A stretch of 64,000 nt of DNA from Streptomyces sp. NRRL S-31 (GTDB taxonomy: Bacteria > Actinomycetota > Actinomycetes > Streptomycetales > Streptomycetaceae), in assembly GCF_000718775.1 (NCBI RefSeq), contig NZ_JOCB01000036.1:30002-94001 (forward strand). The letters run 5' to 3'. The notes below the pieces were generated by a model. It saw only the letters and a list, made by a program, of their open reading frames with translations. It ran no database searches and was not told the DNA's origin. Both the position numbers and the translations under genes were made by a program. Below are positions 53,195 through 63,566 of the stretch, one piece after another (position 1 is the stretch's first letter; the number at the start of each line of letters is the position of its first letter).

Positions 53195-54053
53195 CGGCCT
53201 TCTCCTTCCGGTCGCCCGGGTCGTTGCTGTCGTTTCGGACGTCGCCCGGCTCGTCGCGCTCGGTGGACACGGAGACACAGCCCTCGGGAGCGGTACGGCA
53301 CACGGCCACGACCGTGGTGCCCGCGCGCGTGAGGGACCGCAGCAGGTCCCAGACCTCGGCGCGCTCGGCGTCCGAGAGCTTCATGTCGACGTCGTCGACG
53401 CCCAGCAGACGGGGGCGTCCGAGCAGGGCCAGCGCGAGGGAGAGCCGCAGCTCCTGCGGCCGCTCCAGGTCGCGTACGGCCGTCCGGAGGCCCTTGGGGA
53501 GCGTCTCGGGGTCCAGCCCGGCGGCGGCCAGTGCCGCGTCGACGCGCTGCCGGGCCCGCCGGCGCCGGGCCCGGGGGTGCAGCAGCTCGCGCGGGGAGTC
53601 GCCGAAGCGGCGCTGGAGCAGGGCCCGTTCACGCAGGTGCTCCCCGACGGTCAGCGCCGGCTCCAGGTCGGTGACGCCGGCCACGTTGGCCACCGCGCAG
53701 ACCCGGCGGACGGCCGCCATCCTCCGGGGGAGTGTGAAACCGCCCACCGAGGCAACTCCCTCAGTGGGTTTCATCCGCCCCGTGAGCGCGAGCAGCAGAC
53801 AGGTGCGTCCGGAGCCGGACGGTCCCTCGATGGCGATCAGCGAGCCGGGCTCCGCGTGGAGGGTGATGCCACGGAAGGCCCACCCCCGCGGCCCTTCGAG
53901 TCCGAGGCCATCGGCCTTGACGTCCGCGCCGTCGGCCTCGGCCTTGACGTCGGCCGTGACGTCGGTCGTGACATCGGCCGTGACGTCGGCCGTGATGTCG
54001 TCGGCGCCGTCCGTGTCGGCGCCGGCGCCGTCCGTGTCCTCCGTGGCGTCCAC
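53166..54053 (-). CDS. Degenerate ABC-transporter ATP-binding protein
   Basis: 295 residues from GTG 54053 (GGGGGG upstream). Residues 1-50 are an Asp/Ala/Val/Thr-rich repeat tract (TADV units). An ABC ATPase domain follows, but the Walker A motif is GPSGSGRTC (Arg for Lys), the signature LSGGQ is replaced by RPQELRLSLAL, and the Walker B end is GVDDVD. It may bind nucleotide poorly or act as a scaffold for the YhgE permease encoded next, with which it overlaps by 29 bp. The C-terminal tail is charged. Confidence 0.87.
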   Translation of the reverse strand: MDATEDTDGAGADTDGADDITADVTADVTTDVTADVKAEADGADVKADGLGLEGPRGWAFRGITLHAEPGSLIAIEGPSGSGRTCLLLALTGRMKPTEGVASVGGFTLPRRMAAVRRVCAVANVAGVTDLEPALTVGEHLRERALLQRRFGDSPRELLHPRARRRRARQRVDAALAAAGLDPETLPKGLRTAVRDLERPQELRLSLALALLGRPRLLGVDDVDMKLSDAERAEVWDLLRSLTRAGTTVVAVCRTAPEGCVSVSTERDEPGDVRNDSNDPGDRKEKADALTEAGRA

Positions 54054-54078
54054 GAGCCCCCCTGTCGGGCCGATTTGA

Positions 54079-54092
54079 ACTGACTGGTCAGT
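54079..54092 (-). promoter_or_regulatory. Candidate TetR operator of the ABC ATPase-YhgE-TetR operon
   Basis: ACTGAC-TG-GTCAGT, a 14-bp inverted repeat 26 bp upstream of the ABC ATPase start, in an AT-rich patch that likely holds the promoter. The form is typical of TetR-family operators and the operon's own third gene is a TetR. The divergent HEPN gene could share it. Confidence 0.65.
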
Positions 54093-54215
54093 CCAAAAAT
54101 ACGCCTGAACCTTCGATCATGGCAAAAGCCCAGGTCAGAACGGATTGTCAGTGGCATACCGCACGATGGGCACATACGGCATTCGTGCCGTCACCCAGAC
54201 GACAGGAGGTTCGTC

Positions 54216-54809
54216 ATGGCCCACTATCCCGCAGTCGCCGCCCAACGGCGCCGCGTCACCGGCCCTGCCCCCTCACTGACCGGCCCGGCGAGCGACGTGC
54301 ACCCCGTGCTCCGCCGGGCCACGGCCCCGCCCGCCGCCCTCGACCTGCTCGCCCAGGCCCGCGCCGGACTGGAGGAGGCCGCCGTCCTCCCGACACCGAA
54401 CGAGCGCTACGCGACGGCCCACCTCGCCGCCCTGCGCACCGCCGCCGCCGTGCTCGCCGCGCGGGGCCGGCCCGAGACCTCCCCGCGCCGCCGGGCCCGG
54501 ATTCGCAGCGCCTGGGAGGTACTGCCCGAGATCGCCCCCGAACTGACCGAGTGGAGCGCGCTGTTCGCCTCCGGAGCCGCGCGCCGCGCCCGCGCCGAGG
54601 CGGGCATCCGGGGCGCCGCCGGCCAGCGGGACGCCGACGACCTGATACGCGACGTGGCGATGTTCCTGCGCATCGTCGAGCGGATGCTCGTCCTCCAGCC
54701 GGTCCTGCCCCAGCCCCGCCAGGACACCGGCGAACCGGACGACCCGGCCCCGAGCACCCCGGCCCCGCGCACTCCTCCAGCGCGGGGCGGACTCCCCGAC
54801 GCGGGCTGA
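54216..54809 (+). CDS. SAV_6107-family HEPN domain protein
   Basis: 197 residues, ATG preceded by GGAGG at 7-8 nt. A helical domain (about 35-165) contains LLAQARAGLEEAAVLPTPNERYATAHLAALRTAAAVLA, the hallmark of the actinobacterial SAV_6107-type HEPN family. The N- and C-terminal tails are proline-rich and probably disordered. HEPN proteins are often RNases or toxin-antitoxin parts. The RX4-6H motif is not obvious here and no partner nucleotidyltransferase lies beside it, so the function is open. Confidence 0.82.
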   Translation: MAHYPAVAAQRRRVTGPAPSLTGPASDVHPVLRRATAPPAALDLLAQARAGLEEAAVLPTPNERYATAHLAALRTAAAVLAARGRPETSPRRRARIRSAWEVLPEIAPELTEWSALFASGAARRARAEAGIRGAAGQRDADDLIRDVAMFLRIVERMLVLQPVLPQPRQDTGEPDDPAPSTPAPRTPPARGGLPDAG

Positions 54810-54933
54810 GCACCGCCCGCTTCGCCGCGAGGCGCGCGACCGGGCCGCACCCCGCGTGACGAGCTGGTACGGGGCCGGAGGCAATAGGGTGGAGTCGCCT
54901 GAAGCCCGCCAGCCTGCCGAGGAGTCAACCGCC

Positions 54934-55704
54934 GTGTCGGACCCGTCGCGCCCCCGCGCCTCCCTGCGTACCGCCGTGGTCTGGGACGTCCTACGGGACG
55001 CCCTCGACCGCCGGGTCAAGGCCACGGGCCGGGACTCCCTGGACGTCCTCGACACCGGTGGCGGCAGCGGCAAGTTCGCCGTGCCCCTGGCTCGCCTCGG
55101 CCACCACGTCACCGTGGTCGACCCCAGCCCCAACGCCCTGTTCGCGCTGGAGCGCCGTGCCGCCGAGGCCGAGGTGGCCCACCGGGTCAAGGGCGTCCAG
55201 GGCGACGCGCACGGGCTGTTCGACGTGGTCGAGCGCGGCGGCTACGACGCCGTCCTGTGCCACGGCGTCCTGGAGTACGTGGACGACCCGGCCGAGAGCG
55301 TCCGCAACGCGGTCGCCGCGCTGCGCTCCGAGGGCGTCCTCAGCCTGCTCGCCGCCGGTCTCGGCGGAGCCGTGCTCGCCCGCGCCCTCGCCGGCCACTT
55401 CAGCGAGGCCCGGCAGGCGCTCGAGGACCCCGACGGCCGCTGGGGCGCCGGCGACCCGATGCCCCGCCGGTTCACCGCGGAGCGGCTCACCGCGCTGGTC
55501 GAGGGCGCCGGCCTGCGGGTCGGCGCGGTGCACGGCGTGCGCGTCTTCGCCGACCTGGTGCCCGGCGTCCTGGTGGACACCGAGCCCGGCGCCCTCGACG
55601 CGCTGCTCAAGCTGGAGGCCGCGGCGGCCGAACTGCCCGCGTTCCACTCCGTCGCCACCCAGCTCCATGTGCTCGGTGAGACGGCGGGGGCCGCGGAGGT
55701 CTGA
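54934..55704 (+). CDS. Class I SAM-dependent methyltransferase
   Basis: 256 residues from GTG 54934 (GGAG 9 nt upstream); frame open to 54856. SAM-binding blocks are LDVLDTGGGSGKFAVPLARLGHHVTVVDPSP (motif I), VQGDAHGLF (motif II) and YDAVLCHGVLEYVDDP (motif III), followed by a C-terminal substrate part. It resembles SmtA-type small-molecule methyltransferases; the acceptor is unknown. A perfect 14-bp palindrome (55724-55737) lies 20 bp after the stop and may terminate it. Confidence 0.9.
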   Translation: MSDPSRPRASLRTAVVWDVLRDALDRRVKATGRDSLDVLDTGGGSGKFAVPLARLGHHVTVVDPSPNALFALERRAAEAEVAHRVKGVQGDAHGLFDVVERGGYDAVLCHGVLEYVDDPAESVRNAVAALRSEGVLSLLAAGLGGAVLARALAGHFSEARQALEDPDGRWGAGDPMPRRFTAERLTALVEGAGLRVGAVHGVRVFADLVPGVLVDTEPGALDALLKLEAAAAELPAFHSVATQLHVLGETAGAAEV

Positions 55705-56009
55705 GCGCGCCGCGGGGTCCCGAGTGCCCCGGGGCACACCACCGTGACCCGGTGCTGATCAGCGCCTCGGCGGCAGATGGAGTACGCCACAGGCCGCCCG
55801 ATCGAGGGGTTTGCGCCGTATGATCGAGGTACACCGCCCGGCATGACGGGTCGGCTGCCGGGGAATGGAAGCCTCAGCGAGCCGGACAGCCATGACGGAC
55901 TCCGGTTGGCCAATTGGCGTAGAGGGGCGGGTTTCACGGGGGCGATTCCCTGCCTATCCTGAAGGGACCCCCCGGGTCGCCCCGGCGACCGCACGATGAG
56001 GAGGACTCC
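55705..56009 (+). other. Intergenic region before DUF3040
   Basis: A 305-bp region without a convincing gene. It holds a perfect 14-bp palindrome, gtgccccggggcac (55724-55737), possibly the methyltransferase terminator, and a moderate promoter match TTTCAC (55932-55937) / TATCCT (55955-55960) at 17-bp spacing. GAGGAG at about 55998 is the ribosome site of the next gene. Confidence 0.5.
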
Positions 56010-56393
56010 GTGCCGCTCTCGGAGCACGAGCAGCGCATGCTCGAGCAGATGGAGCGAGCGCTGTACGCCGAAGATCCCAAGTTCGCGTCGGCGCTTGAGG
56101 GAAACGGGCTGCGGACGTACACCCGGCGGCGGGTCTACCAGGCGATCGCGGGTTTCCTCATCGGTATCGCGCTCCTCATGACCGGAATGGTCATGCAGCT
56201 GATCTGGGTCAGCGTGGTGGGTTTCCTGGTCATGCTGGGGTGCGCCGTGCTGGCCGTCACCGGCTGGCGCAAGACCCCGAAGCCGGGTGAGCACCCACCG
56301 GCCGCCGTGCGCCGGCAGCCGCGGCCGAGGCGCTCCGTGATGGACCGGATCGAGCAGCGCTGGCAGCGCCGCCGGGACGAACAGGGACGCTGA
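56010..56393 (+). CDS. DUF3040 membrane protein
   Basis: 127 residues, GTG start with GAGGAGGA upstream. The N-terminal MPLSEHEQRMLEQMERALYAEDPKFA is the DUF3040 signature. Two adjacent membrane helices (about 45-65 and 68-88) are followed by a basic tail. Members are common in actinobacteria and often sit near cell-division clusters; the function is unknown. Confidence 0.88.
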   Translation: MPLSEHEQRMLEQMERALYAEDPKFASALEGNGLRTYTRRRVYQAIAGFLIGIALLMTGMVMQLIWVSVVGFLVMLGCAVLAVTGWRKTPKPGEHPPAAVRRQPRPRRSVMDRIEQRWQRRRDEQGR

Positions 56394-56470
56394 CGGCGAC
56401 GCCTTCCCGGCGCGGAGACCTCCGGAGCGGCACAGAAGCGGCACAGACTCGGGGCACAACGGACGACATG

Positions 56471-56510
56471 CGTGAAGGGGCGGCCACCATCCGGTGGCCG
56501 CCCCTTCACG
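56471..56510. terminator. Bidirectional terminator between DUF3040 and the MoxR operon
   Basis: An 18-bp perfect stem (56471-56488 with 56493-56510) with a 4-nt loop, the strongest hairpin in the window. It lies 78 bp after the DUF3040 stop and 42 bp after the transglutaminase stop on the other strand. Confidence 0.93.
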
Positions 56511-56551
56511 TCCGCTCGCCTCTTCCGCGTCCGCTCGGCCGTGCCGTCCGC

Positions 56552-58936
56552 TCAGCCCCGCTGCCCGGACGGCCGGCGCGGTACCGGCCGGAGTGCCGCG
56601 GCCCGGGCCCGGAGCGCCGACCAGCGGGCCGACACCGCCCACCACGCCCGGACCGACGACCGGGGCAGGAACCGGGCCCGCAGCCGCGCCCCGGTGCCCA
56701 CCGAGGCCCGCAGCCCCTCGGCCACCCGGCGCGCATCCTCGGCCGCTCCCGCCGCCGGGCGCGGCCGGGGCGCGTACAGCACCTGCTCCACCGCGTCCGC
56801 CACCCGGTGCACGGCGGCCCCGGCCGCCGGGTCGAGCCGCCCGAGCCCGACGATCCGGGCCGCGGCCTTGCGCGGGGTCAGCGACTCGTCCGGCGGGATG
56901 CCGTGGTCCCAGGCGCTGTCCGTCAACTCCTGCCAGACGGCCAGGGTGTGCGCCGCCGCGCCCCGCGGGGTCCGCCCGTGCCCGCCGAGCCGCCGTGCGC
57001 GCATCCGCTGCCGCCACAGCAGCGGCGCCAGCAGAGCCGCGGTTACCACCACCGCGCCCAGCCCGATCAGCAGCCATCCCCACCAGTCCGTACCGGCATC
57101 GTCGCGGTGCGGGACCGCCGCGGCGGACGGGCTGCCGCAGTCCTGGAGCCGGCGCGGCCCGTCGGCGCAGGCGGCGCTCGGCGAGTCGGCCGCCGAAGGC
57201 GCCGAGGACGCGCCCTTGGAGGGCAGCGCCTCCTCCGGCATCGAGCTGCCGGGGGTGTCCGACTGGGTGTACGACGGCGTGGTGCCGCGGGTCGGGGTCG
57301 GCTCGAAGCGGGTCCAGCCCACCCCCTCGAAGTACAGCTCGGGCCAGGCGTGAGCGTCCTTCTGGTTCACCGCGACCGTGCCGTCGGCCTGCGGGGTGCC
57401 GGGCGCGAAGCCCACCGCGACCCGCGCCGGGATGCCGAGCGTGCGGGCCATCGCCGCCATCGTGAAGGAGAAGTGGACGCAGAAGCCCTCCTTCTTCTTC
57501 AGGAAGTTCGCTATGGCGTCCGGGCCGCGGCCCACCTTCACCGAGGTGTCGTACTGGAAGCCCCCGGTGACGGCGAACCAGTCCTGGAGCTTGACGGCCT
57601 CCTCGTAGTGGCTGTCCGCGCCCGCGGTGATCTCCCTGGCGGTGCGGGCCACCACCTTCGGCAGCGAGGACGGCACCTTGGTGTACCGGTCCCGCAGGGC
57701 GGCCGGGGGCTCGGGCGCGGCGGCCAGCTGCCGCGCGGTCGGCCGCACGTCCAGACTGGTCACCTCGTAGGTCTGGCCGCGCGTGGTCTGGCCGCGCTCG
57801 CCGACGAGCGTCATCCCGACGGGCTCGTACTTCCACCGTCCGCCGACCTGCACACCGCTCGCCGGATAGGGCATCGGCAGCCAGCTCTGGGCGTACCAGT
57901 CCGCCGCCCGGACGGTCGTGCGCACCGTGCCGCGCCGGATGTCCGGGCCCAGGCCGGAGGGCGTGGGCAGCCTGTCCGGCACCCCGACGACGGGCCGCGT
58001 CGCCGGGGTCCAGGTGGTGCCGTCGAACTCGTCCAGGGAGACGATCCGCAGATACAGGTCGGAGACGTCGTCGGTGTCGGTCCGCAGGGACAGCACCTGG
58101 CGGTCGTCGTCGGTGTTCAGGTCGTCGCGCAGCGACACCAGCGGGTTGACGGCCGAGCCCGTGCGGCCGTTGCCGTCACCCGCCCCCACGCCCGTGCCGG
58201 CCGGGTCGAGCAGACCGCCGTGCATCGCGGGCAGGGCGAGCGGCACCAGCAGGGCCACGCCCAGCGCGACCGCGCCGATCCGCCGCCCGGTGCGCACCGG
58301 CGCCACGACGCCCGCCTCCGGGGCGCCCGGGGCGCGCGGCGCGCCGCCGAAGACCCGGCCCCACTGGGCGAGCCGGTCACGGCCCTCGGCGAGCAGCAGC
58401 ATCAGATAACCGGCCGCCGCCACCAGGAACCACAGCCCGCCGGCACCGCCGCCGGACAGCCCCGCGGCCACCGAGTACAGCGCGAGCAGCGGCAGTCCGG
58501 CCGGTGCCGCGCTGCGGAACGTCACCGCCAGCGTGTCCACCAGCAGCCCGACGACCAGCGCGCCGCCGATCAGCATCAGCTTGATGCCGTCGGTGACCGG
58601 GGCGGGGGTCGCGTACCGGCTGACGTCGTCCGCGCCCTGTCGGAGCAGTTCGGCGAAGTACCGGAAGGCGTCCGGGCCGGGGATCAGCCCGGCGACCGCG
58701 TGCCGCCGGGCGAAGACCAGGGTCAGCAGCACCAGGGTGACCAGGGCCTGCGCCACCACCGTCAGCGCCCGGCCCAGCGGCACCCGCCGGGCCGCCGCGC
58801 CCACCCCGGTCTGCAAGGCCACCAGCGGGATCAGCTGGATCAGCCAGGTCGGCTCGGTGACCAGCGGCAGCAGCGCGCAGCAGGTCATCAGCGTCGCCGC
58901 CGCCGCGCACAGCGCCACGCGTGCCCGTCCGCTCAT
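56552..58936 (-). CDS. TgpA-like membrane transglutaminase
   Basis: 794 residues from ATG 58936 (GTG one codon earlier is an equally good start). About six N-terminal membrane helices (to about residue 230) precede an extracytoplasmic transglutaminase-like domain. Its catalytic Cys is in KKKEGFCVHFSFTMAAMARTLGIPARVAVGF, with His in QKDAHAWPELYF and Asp/Glu just after (EPTPTRG). A last membrane helix (about 635-660) and a cytosolic tail follow. It is the third gene of MoxR-DUF58-TgpA, a conserved actinobacterial trio. The substrate is not known. Confidence 0.92.
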   Translation of the reverse strand: MSGRARVALCAAAATLMTCCALLPLVTEPTWLIQLIPLVALQTGVGAAARRVPLGRALTVVAQALVTLVLLTLVFARRHAVAGLIPGPDAFRYFAELLRQGADDVSRYATPAPVTDGIKLMLIGGALVVGLLVDTLAVTFRSAAPAGLPLLALYSVAAGLSGGGAGGLWFLVAAAGYLMLLLAEGRDRLAQWGRVFGGAPRAPGAPEAGVVAPVRTGRRIGAVALGVALLVPLALPAMHGGLLDPAGTGVGAGDGNGRTGSAVNPLVSLRDDLNTDDDRQVLSLRTDTDDVSDLYLRIVSLDEFDGTTWTPATRPVVGVPDRLPTPSGLGPDIRRGTVRTTVRAADWYAQSWLPMPYPASGVQVGGRWKYEPVGMTLVGERGQTTRGQTYEVTSLDVRPTARQLAAAPEPPAALRDRYTKVPSSLPKVVARTAREITAGADSHYEEAVKLQDWFAVTGGFQYDTSVKVGRGPDAIANFLKKKEGFCVHFSFTMAAMARTLGIPARVAVGFAPGTPQADGTVAVNQKDAHAWPELYFEGVGWTRFEPTPTRGTTPSYTQSDTPGSSMPEEALPSKGASSAPSAADSPSAACADGPRRLQDCGSPSAAAVPHRDDAGTDWWGWLLIGLGAVVVTAALLAPLLWRQRMRARRLGGHGRTPRGAAAHTLAVWQELTDSAWDHGIPPDESLTPRKAAARIVGLGRLDPAAGAAVHRVADAVEQVLYAPRPRPAAGAAEDARRVAEGLRASVGTGARLRARFLPRSSVRAWWAVSARWSALRARAAALRPVPRRPSGQRG

Positions 58937-60293
58937 CACCGCGTCTCCCCGTTCACGGAGGCCAGGCCGGAGCGCTCCCGGTCCGCCCGCCGCCACAGTT
59001 CGTCCAGCGCGGCGCCGCGCGGCACGCTCACCGCCGTCCAGCCCGCCTCGCGCAGCGGCCGCAGCCGCTCCTCGTGCCGGTGGCCCGCGCGGGGCACGTC
59101 GGTCGCCTCCCGCGTCCAGGTGTCGGGGTCCAGCACGAAGGCGACCGCGCCGCCGCCGCGCCGGCACATCTTGGCGACCGTGGCGGCCTGTTCCTCGTCC
59201 AGGTCGCCCAGGAAGGCGACCAGCAGTCCCTCGTTGCCCCCGCGCAGCACGTCGTACGCCCGGGACAGCCCGGTGCCGTCGGAGTGGTCGATCACCGCCA
59301 GGGTGTCCATCAGCAGCCCGGCCGCCTCCGCCGTCTCCTGGCCGGCGCCCGCGAAGCCGTAACCGCCCTCGCCGGGCACCGCGCCGCCGCCGTCGGTCAG
59401 CAGCCGCACCGAGAAGCCGCGCTCCAGCAGGTGCACCAGGACCGAGGCGGCGCCGGAGACGGCCCACTCGAAGGCCGAGTCCGGTCCCGCGCCCTCGTAG
59501 GCGCCGCCGCGGGTGTCCAGCAGCACGGTGCACCGGGAGCGCCGGGGCTGCTCCTCGCGGCGGACCATCAGCTCGCCGTGGCGCGCGGTGGAGCGCCAGT
59601 GCACCCGGCGCAGGTCGTCGCCGTGGCGGTAGCCGCGCGGGATCACGTCGTCCTCGCCCGCGAGGGCCGGCGAACGCTGCCGCCCGTCCCCGTGCCCCTG
59701 GGCCTCGCCGCCGAAGCGGACCGGGGCCAGCGGAGTCACGCCCGGGGTGACGGTCAGGGGGTCGTACGTCGAGAAGGAGCGGGTCAGCTCACACATGCCG
59801 AACGGGTCCGTCAGCCGCAGCTGGAGCGGGCCCAGCGGATAGCGGCCGCGCAGGTCGGAGCGGACCCGGTAGGAGACCTCGCGGCGGCCCCCCGGCTCCA
59901 TCCGGTCCAGCACGAAACGGGGGCGCGGCCCGAGGACGTAGGGCACCTGGTCCTGGAGCATCAGCAGACCGGTGGGCAGCCGGGAGACGTTGTCCATGCG
60001 CAGGTGGACCCGGGCCTCGCTGCCGGCCGGCACCCGCGCGGGGGCCAGGAGGCGGCTCGCGGCCACCCGGTAGCGGGTGCGGTACAGCACGGTCGCGCAG
60101 ATCAGGGGCAGCACGGCGAGCAGCAGGCCGACCCGCAGCAGTTCGCCCAGGCCCAGCAGATACGAGCAGATCGCGGCGGCGATCCCGGCCGCGAGGAAGG
60201 AGCGGCCACGGGTGGTGAGTCCGGCCAGGGCAGTGCGGACGCCGCCCGCCTCCCCGCTGTCGGGCTCCGCCGCCCCGGCCCCCCCGGAACTCA

Positions 60294-60297
<4 letters not shown>
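58936..60297 (-). CDS. DUF58 domain protein
   Basis: 453 residues from GTG 60297 (ATG directly after). Two N-terminal membrane helices (about 30-75) and a DUF58 domain with the signature IPRGYRHGDDLRRVHWRSTARHGELMVRREEQPR (about 235-270), followed by a von Willebrand A-like region (VLLDTRGG onward). DUF58 proteins are coded next to MoxR ATPases and thought to be their clients. It overlaps moxR by 4 bp and tgpA by 1 or 4 bp, depending on the start used. Confidence 0.93.
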
Positions 60298-61373
<1,076 letters not shown>

Positions 61374-61635
61374 CCGGCCCTCCTCGGCCCCGTTCCTCCG
61401 GGCCGACGCTGTCGCTGCGCGACCGGCCCACCCCGAAACACGGACACCACGCGGGATGGGTCCCGCGTGACGTCACATCACGCATTCTCGCCGCCGTTAC
61501 CGATTCGTGTCACCGCCTGTGGACAACTGCCCCCGCGATGTCGGTCATACGACTTTTTCGACCGCGATGTCGGCACGGACGGCGGGACCCGTCCCGGGGC
61601 GCCCGGCCGGCACGCCGGCCGGTACGCCGGTCGGG

Positions 61636-62184
61636 TCAGGCCGGGTCGACCTCGCGCAGCAGACCCGTGCGCACGTCGAAGACGAAACCGCGGATGTCGT
61701 CGGTGTGCAGCAGGAAGGGCGAGGTGCGCACCCGCTGCATCGACTGGCGGACGTCCTGGTCGGCGTCCCGGAAGGACTCCACCGCCCACGACGGCCGCTG
61801 CCCGACCTCCATCTCCAGCTCGGTGCGGAAGTCCTCGGTGAGGGACTCCAGGCCACAGCCGGTGTGGTGGATCAGCACGATGCTGCGGGTGCCCAGCTTG
61901 CGCTGGCTGATGGTCAGGGAGCGGATGACGTCGTCGGTGACCACGCCGCCCGCGTTGCGGATGGTGTGACAGTCGCCGAGCTGGAGACCGAGGGCCTGGT
62001 GCAGGTCCAGACGCGCGTCCATGCAGGCGACGACGGCGACGTGCAACACGGGACGGGCGTCCATGCCGGGGTCCGTGAACGCCTCGGCGTAGTGCCGGTT
62101 GGCCGACACGAGACGGTCGGTCACGGTGTCGCCCGTGCTTATGGCGCCTTCGGATCCAATAGGTGCAGCTGCAGAAGTCGTCAT
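61636..62184 (-). CDS. Beta-type carbonic anhydrase
   Basis: 182 residues from ATG 62184; GTG 62205 (GGGAC upstream) would add seven. The zinc site is present as CMDARLD and HHTGCG (Cys, Asp-Arg pair, His, Cys), with HTIRNAGGVVTDDVIRSL between. It is short for the family and resembles the actinobacterial Rv1284-like group. It interconverts CO2 and bicarbonate in the cytosol. It is divergent from rsmH; a 262-bp gap separates it from the moxR start, with no strong terminator visible. Confidence 0.92.
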   Translation of the reverse strand: MTTSAAAPIGSEGAISTGDTVTDRLVSANRHYAEAFTDPGMDARPVLHVAVVACMDARLDLHQALGLQLGDCHTIRNAGGVVTDDVIRSLTISQRKLGTRSIVLIHHTGCGLESLTEDFRTELEMEVGQRPSWAVESFRDADQDVRQSMQRVRTSPFLLHTDDIRGFVFDVRTGLLREVDPA

Positions 62185-62538
62185 ACTGACGACGTTACTG
62201 GTCACGTGGCGTCCCGGCCTGCTGTGAGAGGGGACAAAGAACGTCATCGAGGCTTGTTGTGAGCTAACCCACAGGAAGGGCGGAGCTGGGCCGAACGGGT
62301 GGACCGGCGCCGGTCGGGGTTCGCCGTCGTGACGCGGTGCGCGACGCGCAGGCCGGTTGATTGACCAGCGGACAGCGTGGACTAAAGTGACGCGAAAAGC
62401 GGGAGGCGAGTCTCTTACCGCTGGTGAACCCCCGGAGACCCCGGCACGCGCCCGGACCCGTCTCCCCGCGCGCGCGGCGCGTACGTACGGCTCGGGGGAC
62501 CGACGGTGCGTACGGCCCGCCGGAACTGAGAGGCCCCC
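62185..62538. other. Divergent region, carbonic anhydrase / rsmH
   Basis: 354 bp without a credible gene. The left part must contain the carbonic anhydrase promoter. The right part holds the rsmH promoter (62361-62388) and about 150 bp of untranslated leader of very high GC (cgcgcgcgcggcgcgtacgt), with no recognised riboswitch. No mraZ gene is present at this end of the division cluster. Confidence 0.55.
62361..62388 (+). promoter_or_regulatory. rsmH-ftsL promoter
   Basis: TTGACC (62361-62366), a 16-bp spacer and TAAAGT (62383-62388), close to the vegetative consensus. Predicted start near 62395, leaving about 145 nt of leader before the TTG start of rsmH. Confidence 0.6.
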
Positions 62539-63495
62539 TTGAGCCAGAGTCGACACGTCCCGGTGATGCTCCAGCGGTGCCTGGACCTGCTGGCGCCCGC
62601 CCTGGAGCGCCCGGGAGCGGTGGTCGTCGACTGCACCCTCGGCCTCGGCGGACACAGCGAGGCGCTGCTGGCCCGGTTCCCCGACGCCCGGCTGATCGGC
62701 CTGGACCGGGACAAGGAGGCGCTGCGCCTGTCCGGCGAGCGGCTCGCGCCGTACGGGGACCGCGCCACCCTCGTACACGCCGTGTACGACGAGTTGCCGG
62801 ACGTGCTGCGCCGGCTCGGCATCGCCCGCGCGCAGGGCGTGCTGTTCGACCTCGGGGTCTCCTCCATGCAGCTCGACGAGGCCGACCGCGGCTTCGCCTA
62901 CGCGCAGGACGCGCCCCTGGACATGCGCATGGACCAGACGACCGGCATCAGCGCCGCCGAGGTCCTCAACACCTACCCGGCCGGTGAACTCGTGCGCATC
63001 CTGCGCGCGTACGGCGAGGAGAAGCAGGCCAAGCGGATCGTCGCGGCCGTGGTCCGCGAGCGCGAGAAGGCGCCCTTCGACAACAGCGCGCGCCTCGTGG
63101 AGCTGATCCGGGACGCCCTGCCGCAGGCCGCCAAGCGCACCGGCGGAAATCCGGCCAAGCGCACCTTCCAGGCGCTGCGCATCGAGGTCAACGGCGAGCT
63201 GTCGGTGCTGGAGCGGGCGGTGCCGGCCGCCGTGAAGGCGCTGGACGTCGGCGGCCGGATCGCCGTGCTGTCGTACCACTCGCTCGAAGACCGGCTCGTC
63301 AAGCACGTGTTCGCGGCCGGAGCCGCGTCCACCGCGCCGCCGGGACTGCCGGTCGTGCCCGAGCGCTACCAGCCGAGGCTCAAGCTGCTCACCCGCGGTG
63401 CCGAACTTCCCACCGAGGAAGAGATCGCCGAGAACCGCCGGGCCGCACCGGCCAGGCTGCGGGGTGCCGAGCGCATCAGGGAGGACGTCGAGTGA
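62539..63495 (+). CDS. rsmH: 16S rRNA (cytosine-1402-N4)-methyltransferase
   Basis: 318 residues from TTG 62539 (GAGAGG about 8 nt upstream). RsmH blocks: [76 protein letters not shown] and [14 protein letters not shown]. It methylates the ribosomal decoding centre and opens the division and cell-wall cluster in actinobacteria. It is followed by a 24-codon ORF and ftsL. Confidence 0.96.
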   Translation: MSQSRHVPVMLQRCLDLLAPALERPGAVVVDCTLGLGGHSEALLARFPDARLIGLDRDKEALRLSGERLAPYGDRATLVHAVYDELPDVLRRLGIARAQGVLFDLGVSSMQLDEADRGFAYAQDAPLDMRMDQTTGISAAEVLNTYPAGELVRILRAYGEEKQAKRIVAAVVREREKAPFDNSARLVELIRDALPQAAKRTGGNPAKRTFQALRIEVNGELSVLERAVPAAVKALDVGGRIAVLSYHSLEDRLVKHVFAAGAASTAPPGLPVVPERYQPRLKLLTRGAELPTEEEIAENRRAAPARLRGAERIREDVE

Positions 63496-63566
63496 GCCAC
63501 ACGGGCCGGAAGGGCCCCTCCGCGCACCCAGGGGGCGGCATTCCCGACGCACCGGGGGAGCAGTGA
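63492..63566 (+). CDS. 24-codon ORF bridging rsmH and ftsL
   Basis: GTG at 63492 overlaps the rsmH stop (GTGA), and its TGA at 63564-63566 overlaps the ftsL GTG (GTGA). The product would be 24 residues, rich in Gly and Pro, without homology I recognise. It may only carry ribosomes across the gap (translational coupling), or be chance. Confidence 0.3.
   Translation: MSHTGRKGPSAHPGGGIPDAPGEQ

Noticed and set aside
54216..54809. HEPN-MNT toxin-antitoxin pair
   Set aside because: The HEPN-like protein has no adjacent nucleotidyltransferase or small antitoxin, and the RNase motif is not evident.
56468..59362. A 964-codon open frame on the + strand opposite the transglutaminase and DUF58 genes
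   Set aside because: Shadow frame. The minus-strand frames carry full catalytic motifs and overlapping starts, and this one has none.
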